Shown here: positions 17,380 through 28,100 of the stretch, piece after piece
Layout: every line of letters starts with the position of its first letter
Position numbering within the stretch: the first letter of the stretch is position 1
Assembly (NCBI GenBank): GCA_016715945.1
Contig: JADJXJ010000001.1
Coordinates: forward strand, 992,001 to 1,056,000
From: Bacteroidota bacterium
GTDB lineage: Bacteria; Bacteroidota; Bacteroidia; Bacteroidales; F082
Direction: 5' to 3'
Length of the DNA: 64,000 nucleotides
Translations under genes and position numbers: made by a program
Notes under the pieces: generated by a model
What the model saw: the letters and a program-made list of their open reading frames with translations, nothing else
Databases searched by the model: none
Told to the model about the DNA's origin: nothing

Positions 17380-17709
17380 ATGCACTGGTTTATTTTGATC
17401 ACTGCCGGCTTGTTTGAAGTGGCATTCGCATTTTGTCTTGGCAAAGCCCGCCTGAGTGAAGGTGGCACCATGTGGCTATGGTATGCTGGTTTTGCAGTCT
17501 CGCTGTTTGCCAGCATGGCATTGCTCATCAAAGCCACGCAGGTGCTGCCCATTGGAACTGCCTATGCGGTGTGGACGGGCATTGGTGCTGCCGGCACAGC
17601 CTTGCTGGGCATTCTGGTATTCAGGGAACCGGCAGGTTTTCTGAGGCTATTTTTTCTTTTTACACTCATTGCCAGCATAGTTGGCCTCAAAGCAGTGTCG
17701 CCGCACTAA
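17380..17709 (+). CDS. Small multidrug resistance (SMR) family transporter, Gdx/SugE-like
   Basis: From the ATG at 17380 the product is 109 residues, the family's normal size, with four membrane helices. Helix 1 holds the essential Glu in LITAGLFEVAFAFCLGKA, and helices 2-4 show IGTAYAVWTGIGAAGTALLG and REPAGFLRLFFLFTLIAS. SMR proteins work as antiparallel dimers exchanging protons for small cations. The Gdx/SugE branch exports guanidinium, the Qac branch quaternary ammonium compounds. The helix-1 context favours Gdx/SugE, but this is a judgement, and no guanidine riboswitch is evident upstream. A bidirectional terminator follows. Confidence 0.85.
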   Translation: MHWFILITAGLFEVAFAFCLGKARLSEGGTMWLWYAGFAVSLFASMALLIKATQVLPIGTAYAVWTGIGAAGTALLGILVFREPAGFLRLFFLFTLIASIVGLKAVSPH

Positions 17710-17747
17710 TCTATGACCACTTTCGCTTTTACCCATATCCAAAACAA

Positions 17748-17781
17748 AAAAGGCTGCATCACCAGCGCGACACAGCCTTTT
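17748..17781. terminator. Bidirectional terminator between SMR gene and AAA+ gene
   Basis: AAAAGGCTG (17748-17756) pairs with CAGCCTTTT (17773-17781). The flanking A-run and T-run let the hairpin serve the converging genes on both strands. Confidence 0.75.
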
Positions 17782-17796
17782 AATTCACTTTGGAAA

Positions 17797-20691
17797 TCAA
17801 CAAAATGCAAGTTGGTGATCCGGCAACAGCTGCCCGATGCTCAGCTTATTTTTCGGCATGAACGCCAACACCTCCTGACCCACAGAATTGCTGCGCATTA
17901 ATGCACCGGCAAGAATCTGGATCTCGGGCCAATATTCATGAAGCAGGTTGTTGGCTGCATCTCTGGCAAGACCGACCAGTACATTTGTCTTACGGCGCAC
18001 CCTCGAACTGTCGGAAAAACCAGCATTGTTGCCCAGGGCATAAGTCAGCACCAGCTGTTCGCCCTGCCCGATGTCATAATTCTCGACAAGCATACCCGCC
18101 AGCATAGCAATTGTGTCCATCTCCATGCGAATTGGCAAAAGATTTTTATTCAGCGCCTTTTGCTCACTCAGAATGGTGCAGTAGGTCGAAATCATCTTCG
18201 CAAAGATATCCCTGGCCAGCACAAAGATATTGTTGTCTTCCACACTCGAGTTGATGATGCGGGCAAAGGCTTTTTCCCTTTTTGAGAGCACAATGCGACG
18301 GATTGAATAGCCTCGTATAAGCAATGATTTTGCCAGGGCCTCGGCCGAAATTCTGTAAGCCAGTGCTCGGCGCACCTCAGCGTCAGTCTCCGGCAGTGCA
18401 AATCCCATCAGGTGGGTGTCCAGGGCTTCCTCCACATCGTTGAGCAAGACCTTTTGTCGATTGTTGGCAATAGTTTTTCGCTTTATTTCTTCCACCAGGG
18501 CTTTGACAGAGGAGTTGGGGTGCCCCGTAGGCAGGCTTTCGTTGATGAGGCTGAGCATGTTTTCGTAGTCTCCCTCCACCTGATCGGGAAGCAGCAGCAT
18601 GCGCAGATAATCCATGCGCTGCGCATCTGTCAGGTGATTCACCTCGTACACAAAACCGAAGCGGCCGTGTCGGATTAGCGCTTCATCAACATCTTCAAGG
18701 CGATTGGTGGCACCCACAAAGATGATGTCGCGGTTCGAATCCAGGCCGTCCATCCAGGTGAGCAGGGTGTCGAGTATTGTTTTAGCATCATACGCTACGT
18801 CCCCGAGCTTGTTAAAATTGCGGTTCGAGAATGCGTCAAGCTCATCCAGAAACACGATGCAAGGCGCATTGTGACTGGCTTTGCGGAGAAACTCGCGAAG
18901 CATGTTGGCGCCAAAACCCGCAAAAGGCTGGCCGTTGATCTCGGCAGCCGATTTGTAGAAAAAAGGAATCCCGGCCTCGTTGGCAAAGGCCTTGACCACA
19001 AAGGTTTTACCAGAGCCGGGAGGGCCGTAAAGCAACACATTATGCAGGGGATGAACTCCCAGCGCCTCGTATTTTTCGGGGTGACGGATCCCATCAAGCA
19101 ACATGGCCAACTCTTTTTTCACCTCATCCATTCCGGCCACATCGCCCAGGGTGTGCGTCGATTCCATCCGGTTTACAGGCCCCAGTTGATCTCGGCCCGG
19201 CACTGATTCTTCCTTGATAAAAATAACCCCTTGCTCAACCTGATATTCGACAAAAAAGGCAACAGTCCTCTGCTCTTTCACATAGTCGGCAAACATTGAG
19301 GCATAATATGACATAAGACTTTCAATATCAGGCATTTCATATGCTTCGGCAAACCACCCCGAAGGGAAGCCTACTTTGAAAGGTTTGCTGAGGTTGTCGG
19401 TTTCGTGCAGCAACTCGCGCAAAAATTTTCTGAAATAAAGGACATACGTCTCCGGCATGACATGTGTCAGACGCTGCGACAAGAGGAAGCGTGCAGCAAG
19501 GTGTATCACATCTTTGTGCGAAATGCGCCCGAAGGCAGCATCGCCTGTAAGCTCGGCGTACGACCTCAAAAACTCCTGCATACATAGGCGGAAAAATTCC
19601 TGTAAGTTGATGGAGGCCTGTGTGATGCTGTTCGAAGGTGTGCTCAGGCTCAGCAATTTTTCGAAAAGTTCTTCGTCAGATATAATCGGAAAAAACTCGT
19701 CATCATTGTTCTCCTTCAGGTTTTCTAAAAGGAGAGCTTTAAAGTCATTGAAATGCAGGTTGAAGTTGCCCGCCAGCTCATCCGGGAGCAACACCTGAAT
19801 CAATAAGTATTTATCCTCAAAAAGGTTATGCACCTCACCATCCAGGTGCGTGTAGAATAGCTTTTCATTAGGCAAATCCTCTCCCAGGTCGCCACCCAGC
19901 GAATTGATCAGGGCAGCGCACTCCTCTTCGTTGCGCAGGCGATTGAGGCGAATGATCACCAGGCTATTGGCAGGTGTTTTTGCAAGGATCTGGCGCATCA
20001 GACCGAACTTATCATGCCCCTCCTCAAACACCACCGGCTTTTTACCGGTCAGTCCGAGCGAAAGTTGATCGAGCATAGCCGCATCCCTCCGTCCGGAAAA
20101 GTAGAACACAGGTTCCACATGCCGGGAACCTCGCATGCGCAGCTGGGTTTTGAAGAGCTGGATGAGATTCCTGTAAAAATCGGCCAGATGTGGCCAACGT
20201 TGCGCCAGCTTTGAGGCAACTGATTCAGCCTGAACGATAAGCTGATGCGACTCATCATCCGCACGTACAAACCAGGCTGGATGAGGTACCACCTCCTTGA
20301 GCGCGTTGGCCAGTCCGGCAAGGTCTTTGGGCAATTTAAACTTTTTGGTTTTGAGCATTCTCCGCCAAAGTATGATAACTTTCATTTCAGGATCCTGGTC
20401 ATCAATGTTCAGTTCATCAACAATTGATAACTCAGGATTGAAAAGCTGAACAATCTCGAAAGGCCAGAGAAAATCAGCAGTTTTCAAAGCATCCATCTTC
20501 TCCTGGCCGACGGGTTCCGGATGGTATAGCTTATCTTCTTCTGTCTGGAGTACCTCAGCCATCACTTTTCTACCCTGCATATGGAGCAACATGGCTTTTG
20601 CAAGATACAGTGGTTCGGGCATGATGCCATCCATTGCCATTGCCGCGAGTTTGACCTGTTCCAAGGGGCCAGTTTTTGGTTGTGTTTTCAT
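17797..20691 (-). CDS. Large AAA+ ATPase, FtsH-like with degenerate M41 protease domain
   Basis: The product is 964 residues with no membrane helix. Residues 1-~515 match nothing I know. Residues ~516-745 are an FtsH-type AAA module: a TLGDVAGMDEVKKEL entry segment, Walker A GPPGSGKT (556-563), Walker B IVFLDELDA with Asp/Glu 616-617, and ATNRLEDVDEALIRHGRFG with the arginine finger. The C-terminal ~200 residues align by eye with the M41 peptidase, but the zinc motif AYHEAGHAL is replaced by AYRISAEAL (779-787), so both His are gone. The likely role is unfolding or remodelling without proteolysis. FtsH normally has N-terminal membrane helices; here a soluble extension replaces them. Confidence 0.85.
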   Translation of the reverse strand: MKTQPKTGPLEQVKLAAMAMDGIMPEPLYLAKAMLLHMQGRKVMAEVLQTEEDKLYHPEPVGQEKMDALKTADFLWPFEIVQLFNPELSIVDELNIDDQDPEMKVIILWRRMLKTKKFKLPKDLAGLANALKEVVPHPAWFVRADDESHQLIVQAESVASKLAQRWPHLADFYRNLIQLFKTQLRMRGSRHVEPVFYFSGRRDAAMLDQLSLGLTGKKPVVFEEGHDKFGLMRQILAKTPANSLVIIRLNRLRNEEECAALINSLGGDLGEDLPNEKLFYTHLDGEVHNLFEDKYLLIQVLLPDELAGNFNLHFNDFKALLLENLKENNDDEFFPIISDEELFEKLLSLSTPSNSITQASINLQEFFRLCMQEFLRSYAELTGDAAFGRISHKDVIHLAARFLLSQRLTHVMPETYVLYFRKFLRELLHETDNLSKPFKVGFPSGWFAEAYEMPDIESLMSYYASMFADYVKEQRTVAFFVEYQVEQGVIFIKEESVPGRDQLGPVNRMESTHTLGDVAGMDEVKKELAMLLDGIRHPEKYEALGVHPLHNVLLYGPPGSGKTFVVKAFANEAGIPFFYKSAAEINGQPFAGFGANMLREFLRKASHNAPCIVFLDELDAFSNRNFNKLGDVAYDAKTILDTLLTWMDGLDSNRDIIFVGATNRLEDVDEALIRHGRFGFVYEVNHLTDAQRMDYLRMLLLPDQVEGDYENMLSLINESLPTGHPNSSVKALVEEIKRKTIANNRQKVLLNDVEEALDTHLMGFALPETDAEVRRALAYRISAEALAKSLLIRGYSIRRIVLSKREKAFARIINSSVEDNNIFVLARDIFAKMISTYCTILSEQKALNKNLLPIRMEMDTIAMLAGMLVENYDIGQGEQLVLTYALGNNAGFSDSSRVRRKTNVLVGLARDAANNLLHEYWPEIQILAGALMRSNSVGQEVLAFMPKNKLSIGQLLPDHQLAFC

Positions 20692-21130
20692 GATTTTGTT
20701 GTATTTATTTGATTTACAGTTATTTAATTTTTTTTGAATAGCATATCATACAGGTATTCAGGGCAGATGGCAGGTGGTGATGTCATGCAACACCACGCCA
20801 TCCCCCGCGAAGGAGATCAGAATTTTGCCGTAAATGAAGGGGGGGGGTTACTCTATGGCCTGCACAAAAAGGGTTGGTTCGACATGGGGTTGATTCACTG
20901 CTGAAGATTGAATCTACACGTAGCACATTCTTCGCAGTTCTGGCGCTGTCCAACGGGACAGACTCTTTAAAGTGTTGTGGGCCAGAGAGCTAAGCAAAGC
21001 TTAGTTTGCGAAAAAAATCGGTGACGTTACGAGCGTTTCCGACTTTTCAAATCTATACTGGTTGAGTGGGGATTGTCAAGTGGTTTATGAAACTTTTTTT
21101 TCAACAAGACATTAAGTCGAAAAAATCCTT
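20692..21130. other. Non-coding stretch upstream of the AAA+ gene
   Basis: About 440 bp between the AAA+ start codon and the tRNA-Ser(GCU) promoter. I see no credible ORF or structured RNA. It has a run of nine G at about 20840 and a short T-rich tract next to the AAA+ start, which probably contains that gene's promoter. Confidence 0.5.
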
Positions 21131-21158
21131 TTGGTGAATAGGGAAATTTCTATCTTTG
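21131..21158 (+). promoter_or_regulatory. Bacteroidetes-type promoter of tRNA-Ser(GCU)
   Basis: TTG (21131-21133), a 17-bp spacer and TATCTTTG (21151-21158) match the TTG-N17-23-TAnnTTTG consensus well. Confidence 0.8.
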
Positions 21159-21199
21159 CAGCCGCAAAGCGCCAATGCAGGCATCAGTTCTTTTGATAC

Positions 21200-21679
<480 letters not shown>

Positions 21680-21720
21680 GTAGCCTCACTCAACGGGATC
21701 AGCGAAGCTAATCCCCCTTC

Positions 21721-21749
21721 TCCGCAACTTTTGATGAAGTTTGAAGTAA
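21721..21749 (+). repeat. Third copy of the tRNA-Ser 3'-end core sequence
   Basis: TCCGCAACTTTTGATGAAGT and the following nine bases repeat what is found at both tRNA-Ser 3' ends, here preceded by AATCCCCCTTC, which looks like the rest of a T-arm, but without a tRNA. This is what a leftover attachment site of a tRNA-Ser-targeting element would look like. Confidence 0.6.
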
Positions 21750-21798
21750 CGGTTTGCTTGTTGCCGCAGTTGGCGATTTCGGATAGACTGTTTACTAA

Positions 21799-23122
21799 AC
21801 TGTGTCAAGGTTAAGAAGTAGAAATGATAACTTTGACAACATGAAGAAGGAAAAATCATTTGATTACAGCTCATTTGAGCGTGAAGCAATTGAGAAGTTA
21901 AAATCGGGCAAGCCATTGGTGGGAGCTGATGGGATATTTACGCCATTGATTAAGCGCATAATTGAGTCGAGTCTTGAAGGCGAGCTTGATGCCCATCTTG
22001 AGGAGAGTTCAGAGCCCAATCGGCGAAATGGTAAGATGAGCAAGCAGTTGAAGACCAGCCTTGGGTTGATAGAGATTGAGACACCAAGGGACCGTAACAG
22101 CAGTTTTGAGCCTCAAATTGTAAGGAAGCGGCAAAGGGTATTGAATGAGGAGCTTGATCAGAAGATCATACCTATGTATGGACTCTGATTAAGCTACAGT
22201 GACATTCGCAAGCATTTGCTTGAGGTGTATGGAGTTGATACCTCGGAGTCGACGCTGACAGCGGTTACGGACCGGGTTGTTGAGGAAGTGAGGCAATGGC
22301 AGCAAAGGGCATTAGAATCTGTATATCCGATAATCTGGATGGATGCTATTCATTTTAAGGTAAAGGAAGATGGCAAGATTATCAATAAGGCTGTTTATTT
22401 TGTCATTGGCGTAAACCGCGAGGGCTTTAAAGATATCCTTGGAATGTATCTGGGACAGTCAGAAGGGGCCAGTTTTTGGATGGATGTTTTGACTGATCTT
22501 AAGGCCCGAGGGGTGGAAGATGTTTTCATTTCCTGCATTGATAATTTAAAAGGGTTTTCACAGGCAGTTGAAGCCATTTTTCCACGAACTGATGTGCAGT
22601 TGTGTGTCATTCACCAGGTGCGCAATACAATGAGGTATGTTCCATACAAAGAAAGTAAGGCCGTGATGAGTGACATGAAGAAAATCTATAAGGCTCCAAA
22701 TAGGGAGGCTTCGGAGCTGGCTTTGGAGGAGTTTTGTCAGCAATGGGAAGCCAAGTATCCCTATATTGAAAGAAGCTGGAAGCAGAACTGGGAGCTTCTG
22801 ACCAATTATTACAAGTACCCACCTGAGATAAGGAGACTAATACATACCACCAACGTCATTGAGAACTTCCATGGCAGACTGAGAAAAGTAACCAAAACAA
22901 AACGGGTATTCAGTAGTGATATGGCATTGATGAAGCTGCTCTACCTGGTTCAGAAACAGTTTGTGTCTGAAAACTGGCAATTACCCATGTTCGCATGGAG
23001 GACCATTCAATCACAACTAAGGATTATTTTTGATGAACGATTTACATGCAATAATTTTTCTTTCCCAAAAACCCGTTAATGGGTGGGGGTCTTGGGAAAG
23101 AAAAATTATAGGTTGACACAGT
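21799..23122 (+). mobile_element. IS256-family insertion sequence
   Basis: The ends share the inverted repeat ACTGTGTCAA (21799-21808) / TTGACACAGT (23113-23122). The length of about 1324 bp is typical. The flanking eight bases (TTTACTAA left, TAACTGAA right) are similar but not identical, so a clean target duplication cannot be claimed. The single transposase gene is interrupted by a stop codon. The next ~330 bp to 23453 show no gene; the start of the papain-like operon's promoter should lie there. Confidence 0.8.
21841..23079 (+). pseudogene. IS256-family transposase with an in-frame stop codon
   Basis: The frame from 21841 encodes a typical IS256 transposase of ~412 residues but is cut by TGA at 22186-22188. 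The reading continues in the same frame as LSYSDIRKHLLEVYGV. The family has a Gly-type codon at this point (...PMYGLGLSYSDIRKH), so one G-to-T change (GGA to TGA) explains it. The second part keeps the catalytic residues: Asp in IWMDAIHFKV, Asp in SCIDNLKGF, and Glu in TTNVIENFHGRLRK. Without suppression the element cannot move by itself. Confidence 0.9.
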
Positions 23123-23453
23123 TAACTGAACAGAGCCGCATGGTATAGGCGATAAACTCACGAGTGACTCCCAAAACTTAGGCTTGGAGGCGCAAGTTCG
23201 GTGCATTGATTTCATTTAACAGTCACATTGAACTCAGAGAAATATTTGCCTAAAGATTGAATTACAACGCAAGGAATTACTTGAACAAATAGACTTCAAC
23301 TTTTTCCAGATTGATTCCTTTGGTATCTCAATGTTCTGGTTCTCCACCAGAGTTGACCTTAACAACATGATTGTAAACAATATCTTAAAATACATTATCC
23401 AATAGTTGATTGAAATAAAAAAATTTAAATTTCGTCGCCAAACAACCAAAACA

Positions 23454-24956
23454 ATGAAAATGCTGAAAACAACACTCTGCCTGGTTGCCTGGATGTTCGT
23501 AATAATAGGCGCCAATGGTCAGCCTTTCTCCACCGGATTGATTTTCGACGTTCCCAGTTACAGGGGCACACCCTACAAGGCCCGCCTGACAGCTGCAAGT
23601 TATGCTTCTGTACCCTCCTCGGCTTCGCTCGAAAAGTATTGTCCCACGCCCGGTGATCAGGGCCGGCATGGCACATGCGTGGCTTTTGCGGTGGCTTACC
23701 ATACCCGTACCATTCTCACTGCCAAGCAGAAAAACATCACCAATCGTGCTGAGATTGATAAGCTTGTCCACTCTCCCACATGGGTGTATGAGCAAATTAA
23801 GAATCCGTCGGACAGCGATTGCCAACAAGGATCAAATCCAATACTCGCGCTTGAGCTTTTGAAGCAAGACGGCTGCCCAACCCTCTCGGTGCTGCCTTAC
23901 GCCTGCGGCCTGAATATCACTGAGCAAGCCAGGATGAATGCCCGCGACTATCGCATCGAGGATTATCAGATACTTTTTCTGCCGGATGAACAAAGCGCCC
24001 AGGTGAAGATCCAGACAACTAAAAAAGCCCTGGCCGAAGGTTACCCGGTGGTGTTGTGTTTTGTGGTTCCTGAGAGTTTTTACCGCCCTGCCGCTGTATG
24101 GATTCCTGCCGCGGGCGATGATGGTCCTTCGGGACAACACGGCCTTCATGCCATGACAGTTGTAGGTTATGACGACAACAAAAGCGGTGGGGCTTTCAGG
24201 GTACTTAATTCCTGGGGACCTGATTGGGCTGACAACGGTTATGTTTGGATCAGGTATCCTGATTATGCCAAATTTGCCATTGGTGCGCTTCAAGCCTATC
24301 CCGCGCGTTTACCCGAGCCGGAACCACCCAGGCCAGAGCCAAGGCCTGAACCTCAACCCACGCCACCACCTGCCATCACCAGTTTGTCGGGAGTAGTCGA
24401 GTTTCGTCTCAACACCGGCGATCCCATGCCTGTGAGTCGCGTTTCGGTGCGCAACCTAGTGATAGAGGACGATGCTCCGGTGGAAAATTACAAGGAAGAC
24501 CTGGTGGCTTACCGCATGGACCGCGACTACCCCAGCGGCACACGCTTCCGTTTTTACCTGACCATCAATACCGACTCTTACATCTATGCGTTTGCTACCG
24601 ACCTCTCAGGTAAAGTGAACAAGCTTTTACCTTTTGAGGATGGCATGTCGCCACGTGTTGGACCCAACAGCCAGATTGCCTTTCCATCTGAAACCAAGGT
24701 AGTGCGTCTCGACGACAACAAAGGCACTGATTATATGCTCATTCTGTTCTCGTCCGAAAAACTTGACCACAATGAAATTCACCGCGTCATGAACCAGACC
24801 AGGGGCGGTCTCTCGTTCAAAATCCGCAAAGCGCTGGGCGATAAGTTGATTCCACCGGGTCAGGTAAAATACAAGCCCTATGAGGTGGGCTTTGAGGTGG
24901 ATGGCAAAGTACAGGGAAAGGTCGTTCCATTGATGGTTGAGATCACGCACATTTAG
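23454..24956 (+). CDS. Exported papain-like (C1) cysteine peptidase with DUF4384-like domain
   Basis: The ATG at 23454 opens a signal peptide (TTLCLVAWMFVIIGANGQ); the frame extends 16 codons upstream. In the 500-residue product, residues ~50-285 are a C1 peptidase: oxyanion Gln69 and nucleophile Cys75 in GDQGRHGTCVAFA, His232 in GQHGLHAMTVVGYD, and Asn252 in LNSWGPDWADNGY. A Pro/Glu-rich linker (~286-306) leads to a C-terminal beta domain like DUF4384 (NTDSYIYAFATDLSGKVNKL). It should act in the periplasm or beyond. It is first in a same-strand run with two caspase-type proteins and shares the RNLVIEDD motif with them (24450-24473). Confidence 0.88.
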   Translation: MKMLKTTLCLVAWMFVIIGANGQPFSTGLIFDVPSYRGTPYKARLTAASYASVPSSASLEKYCPTPGDQGRHGTCVAFAVAYHTRTILTAKQKNITNRAEIDKLVHSPTWVYEQIKNPSDSDCQQGSNPILALELLKQDGCPTLSVLPYACGLNITEQARMNARDYRIEDYQILFLPDEQSAQVKIQTTKKALAEGYPVVLCFVVPESFYRPAAVWIPAAGDDGPSGQHGLHAMTVVGYDDNKSGGAFRVLNSWGPDWADNGYVWIRYPDYAKFAIGALQAYPARLPEPEPPRPEPRPEPQPTPPPAITSLSGVVEFRLNTGDPMPVSRVSVRNLVIEDDAPVENYKEDLVAYRMDRDYPSGTRFRFYLTINTDSYIYAFATDLSGKVNKLLPFEDGMSPRVGPNSQIAFPSETKVVRLDDNKGTDYMLILFSSEKLDHNEIHRVMNQTRGGLSFKIRKALGDKLIPPGQVKYKPYEVGFEVDGKVQGKVVPLMVEITHI

Positions 24957-25105
24957 CACCTTTTCAAATTAAGGGCAAGACTTTTCAGAGAATTCTATCG
25001 CAGTTGTACTATGATAGTAAATTAACACATTGTAAATCAACCTCATTCTTTGCATCTCGGAATCCAGCACTTTGCTATCGGTATGTAATTTTAATGATCA
25101 AGCCC

Positions 25106-28100
25106 ATGAAAAAGATCGTAAAACACCTGTGGTTATTCGGCATCATCCTCTACTTTCAGCAGTTGGCAATCGCACAGGAGCCCAGACTTGTGCTGCCTGC
25201 TATCGGAGGCCGACCTGCCTCTGCATTGATGGTGCAAAATGGTAAATACCTGTTCCTGGGCAGTGGTGATTTCGGCAGCATATGGGAAACATCTGGCGGG
25301 CACATGCTGCTTACACAAAAACCGGGTTGGTGGGCAGCCGTGGAAGCACCCGATAAGCGTACGGTAGCTCTTGTGAAAAACCATAGAGTATATTTTTTTG
25401 ATCTGGAAGATTTCCGTGTTACCGACTCGGTGCGTATTGATCAGTTAGCAGCTTTGGCCTATGCAGCCGATGGTTCACTCTACGCGGCAATCAACTATCG
25501 AGGCAGTCGTGTCATTGCACTTGTTGACCGACAATTAAAAGATAAAGTGGATATCTTCTCAACCACCGATTATAAACCCGGGAGCAATACCGTACTCAGC
25601 ATCAGTCGCGACGGAAGATATGCCCTTCTGGAACCTGAAAAAAGCCCAGCTCAACTCATCGACCTGCAAAACCGTTCGTTAATTCAAAGTATAAACGAGC
25701 CCAAAAGCAGGTTCTATTTCATGCCTGGTGGAAAGCTTGCGGCGATAGAAGAAACCGCAGAATACCAATACATATTTAAAGTACTTCATGTGCCCTCCCT
25801 TCGCGAAGAGTTTCGTTTTAATGGATCCACCCGGTCTTTGCCATTCTCACATGGCAAAAACACCTTTTGGCTCGACGACAACCGATTGATGGTCTGCCAG
25901 GAGGAAACAAGCGCCGTGGTTGACTTTGGCCGCCGAAGCGTTAGCCCAGATTTTAAATATCATTCTACCTATGCACCAGCAAGTGTCCACACTGCAGGGC
26001 GGGTTTCGCAGGGCGTGACACAAACCGTCCTTCGGATTATTACTTATCCAGGTAACAAAATTGAGGAATGGGACATTCGCACCGAACAATACAGGAAAAT
26101 ACGCGAGATAGGCGCTTCCGTCATATCACCATATTATACAAGTCTGGCACCTGATAGATTCAGCATTCAATTAGGTAAAAAAAAGGAGGCCACACTTGGC
26201 CGCACAGTAATGTTTCGGAAAATTACTGCTCAGAACGATAAAAGTGTGTACTCACCTGACGGTCAATTCAGATACCATTTTGGAAACGCAACCATCTTCT
26301 CGAAATACAAAGTAACTGATCCGTCAGGCAAAAGTATTGCCTGGTTGACAAATGGTATTAATGAGCCTGTTTACAGTGTAAAACTAAATAAGCGAGGCAA
26401 CATCGCTTGCCTGGTCACCAGCATTGGCACGTATGTAGTGGATGCAGATAAGATGGAGTTTCTCCGGGAAGTGAGGGTAGGCAAGGATGGGGAATTCACT
26501 ATTGATATCGATCTGGGTTGCTTTATTGATAACGACACCAAATTCGTAGCTGTTGGCAAATTCACCGACAACACATTCAAAACCTATTGCTTTAACGTAG
26601 CTACTGGAGCCATACTGTGGTCTGTACCAGGTAGAAACACACATTTCAGACAAACCCCGGAAGGCATCCTGTGCTTCAATCGCGACGAACAACAGATCAA
26701 ATGGCTGAACCCGCAAAATGGCAGTACCATGCGGACCCAGGATCTCGGTGGTCCGATTGGCAGAAATGCCCCTACAATACTTACTATTTCCATTTCCCCT
26801 GATAACAAACAGATCATATACACAGTAAACGAAAAATTGTTTTTTTACGATATAGCGAAAAAGAACCGGGTTGCCGCTGAATTCAACGAAAGCCAATCCT
26901 CGTTTTGGAGCGTGCAATATTTTCCACACAATCCCACCTTTGCAATTTCGGTTGGCGATGACGGGCGAATCATGCTTTGGAATACGAAATCTTTTCAACG
27001 CCTGGCGACGCTCTACTTCTTCAACGACACCGACGATTGGGTATGTATGGCCCCCGGAGGACGATTTGATGGTTCGCAAAGCGCATTGAACCGCCTCTAC
27101 TATGTCCTGGGAAAAGAGGTCATCCCTTTGGAGCGATTGTTCGACCGATATTTTACACCCGGCCTGTTGGGGCAGATTATTGGCGACAAATCTCCGGCCC
27201 CACCCACGCCGCCAGACGAAGAAAACATCAAGCGCCTCAAGCGTCCCCCAGTGATTGCACTCAGATACGAGGATAAGCAACGCAATCTGGTTGTGGATGA
27301 CGACATTCCTACTTACAACACTTCATCTTCCGAAATAACCTTGATTGCAGATGCCACGGCCCTTGAGGATGTGATTGTTGAAATCCGTCTGTTTCACAAT
27401 GGCAAGCGCACCGATGGCAACACCCGCAACCTGGTAATTGATGATGATGACAGAAGCCAGAGACTCAGCCGGACTTTTGTCGTATCGCTAAATGCCGGAG
27501 AGAACCATTTCAAGGCCGTTGCCCTGAACAGCCAGCGCACGGAGTCGGTTCCTGCAGAGTTAAAAATTATCTACACCCCTCAACGACCTGCACCCCCTTC
27601 CCCACCTGGAAGCCTGAGCGACATGAACCTCTACATGGTAGTCGTAGGAATCAACCAGTACAAAAATCCCCGGTATAACCTCAATTATGCGCTTTCGGAT
27701 GCAACTGCCTTTTCCAATTCACTCAAACAGAACGCATCGAAACTTTTTAAAAACATTGTTTTAGAGCTCGTCACAGATCAAAACGCGAGCAAAGACGGAA
27801 TCCTGCAGGCATTTGAGCGGGTGAGAGCAAAATGTGAAGCAAAAGATGTGTTTGTGTTTTACTACGCCGGACATGGGGTGATTGCCGGCGACAAAATGTT
27901 TTACCTCGTACCACACGATGTGACGCAGCTTTACGGCAATGATGAGGCTCTTGCCCGCAATGGCATTAGCGCCAACATGCTCAAACAACTTGCCACTGGC
28001 ATTAAAGCTCAGAAACAGCTCTTTGTGCTCGACGCCTGCCAGTCAGCCGGTGCATTGGAGCAGGCAGCTCTGCGCGGAGCCGCAGAAGAAAAAGCCATCG

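Noticed and set aside
17296..17380. Guanidine riboswitch ahead of the SMR gene
   Set aside because: The short leader shows no ACGR-type or ykkC-like conserved bulges.
23123..23160. Right flank of IS256 as the second half of an attC-like site
   Set aside because: It has GGTATAGGCG, similar to GTTATAGGGC, but its GCCGCA is in the same orientation as the left arm, so the two sides cannot form a hairpin.
26384..27280. 298-codon minus-strand frame
   Set aside because: Opposite the propeller of caspase protein 1; no start context or protein features.
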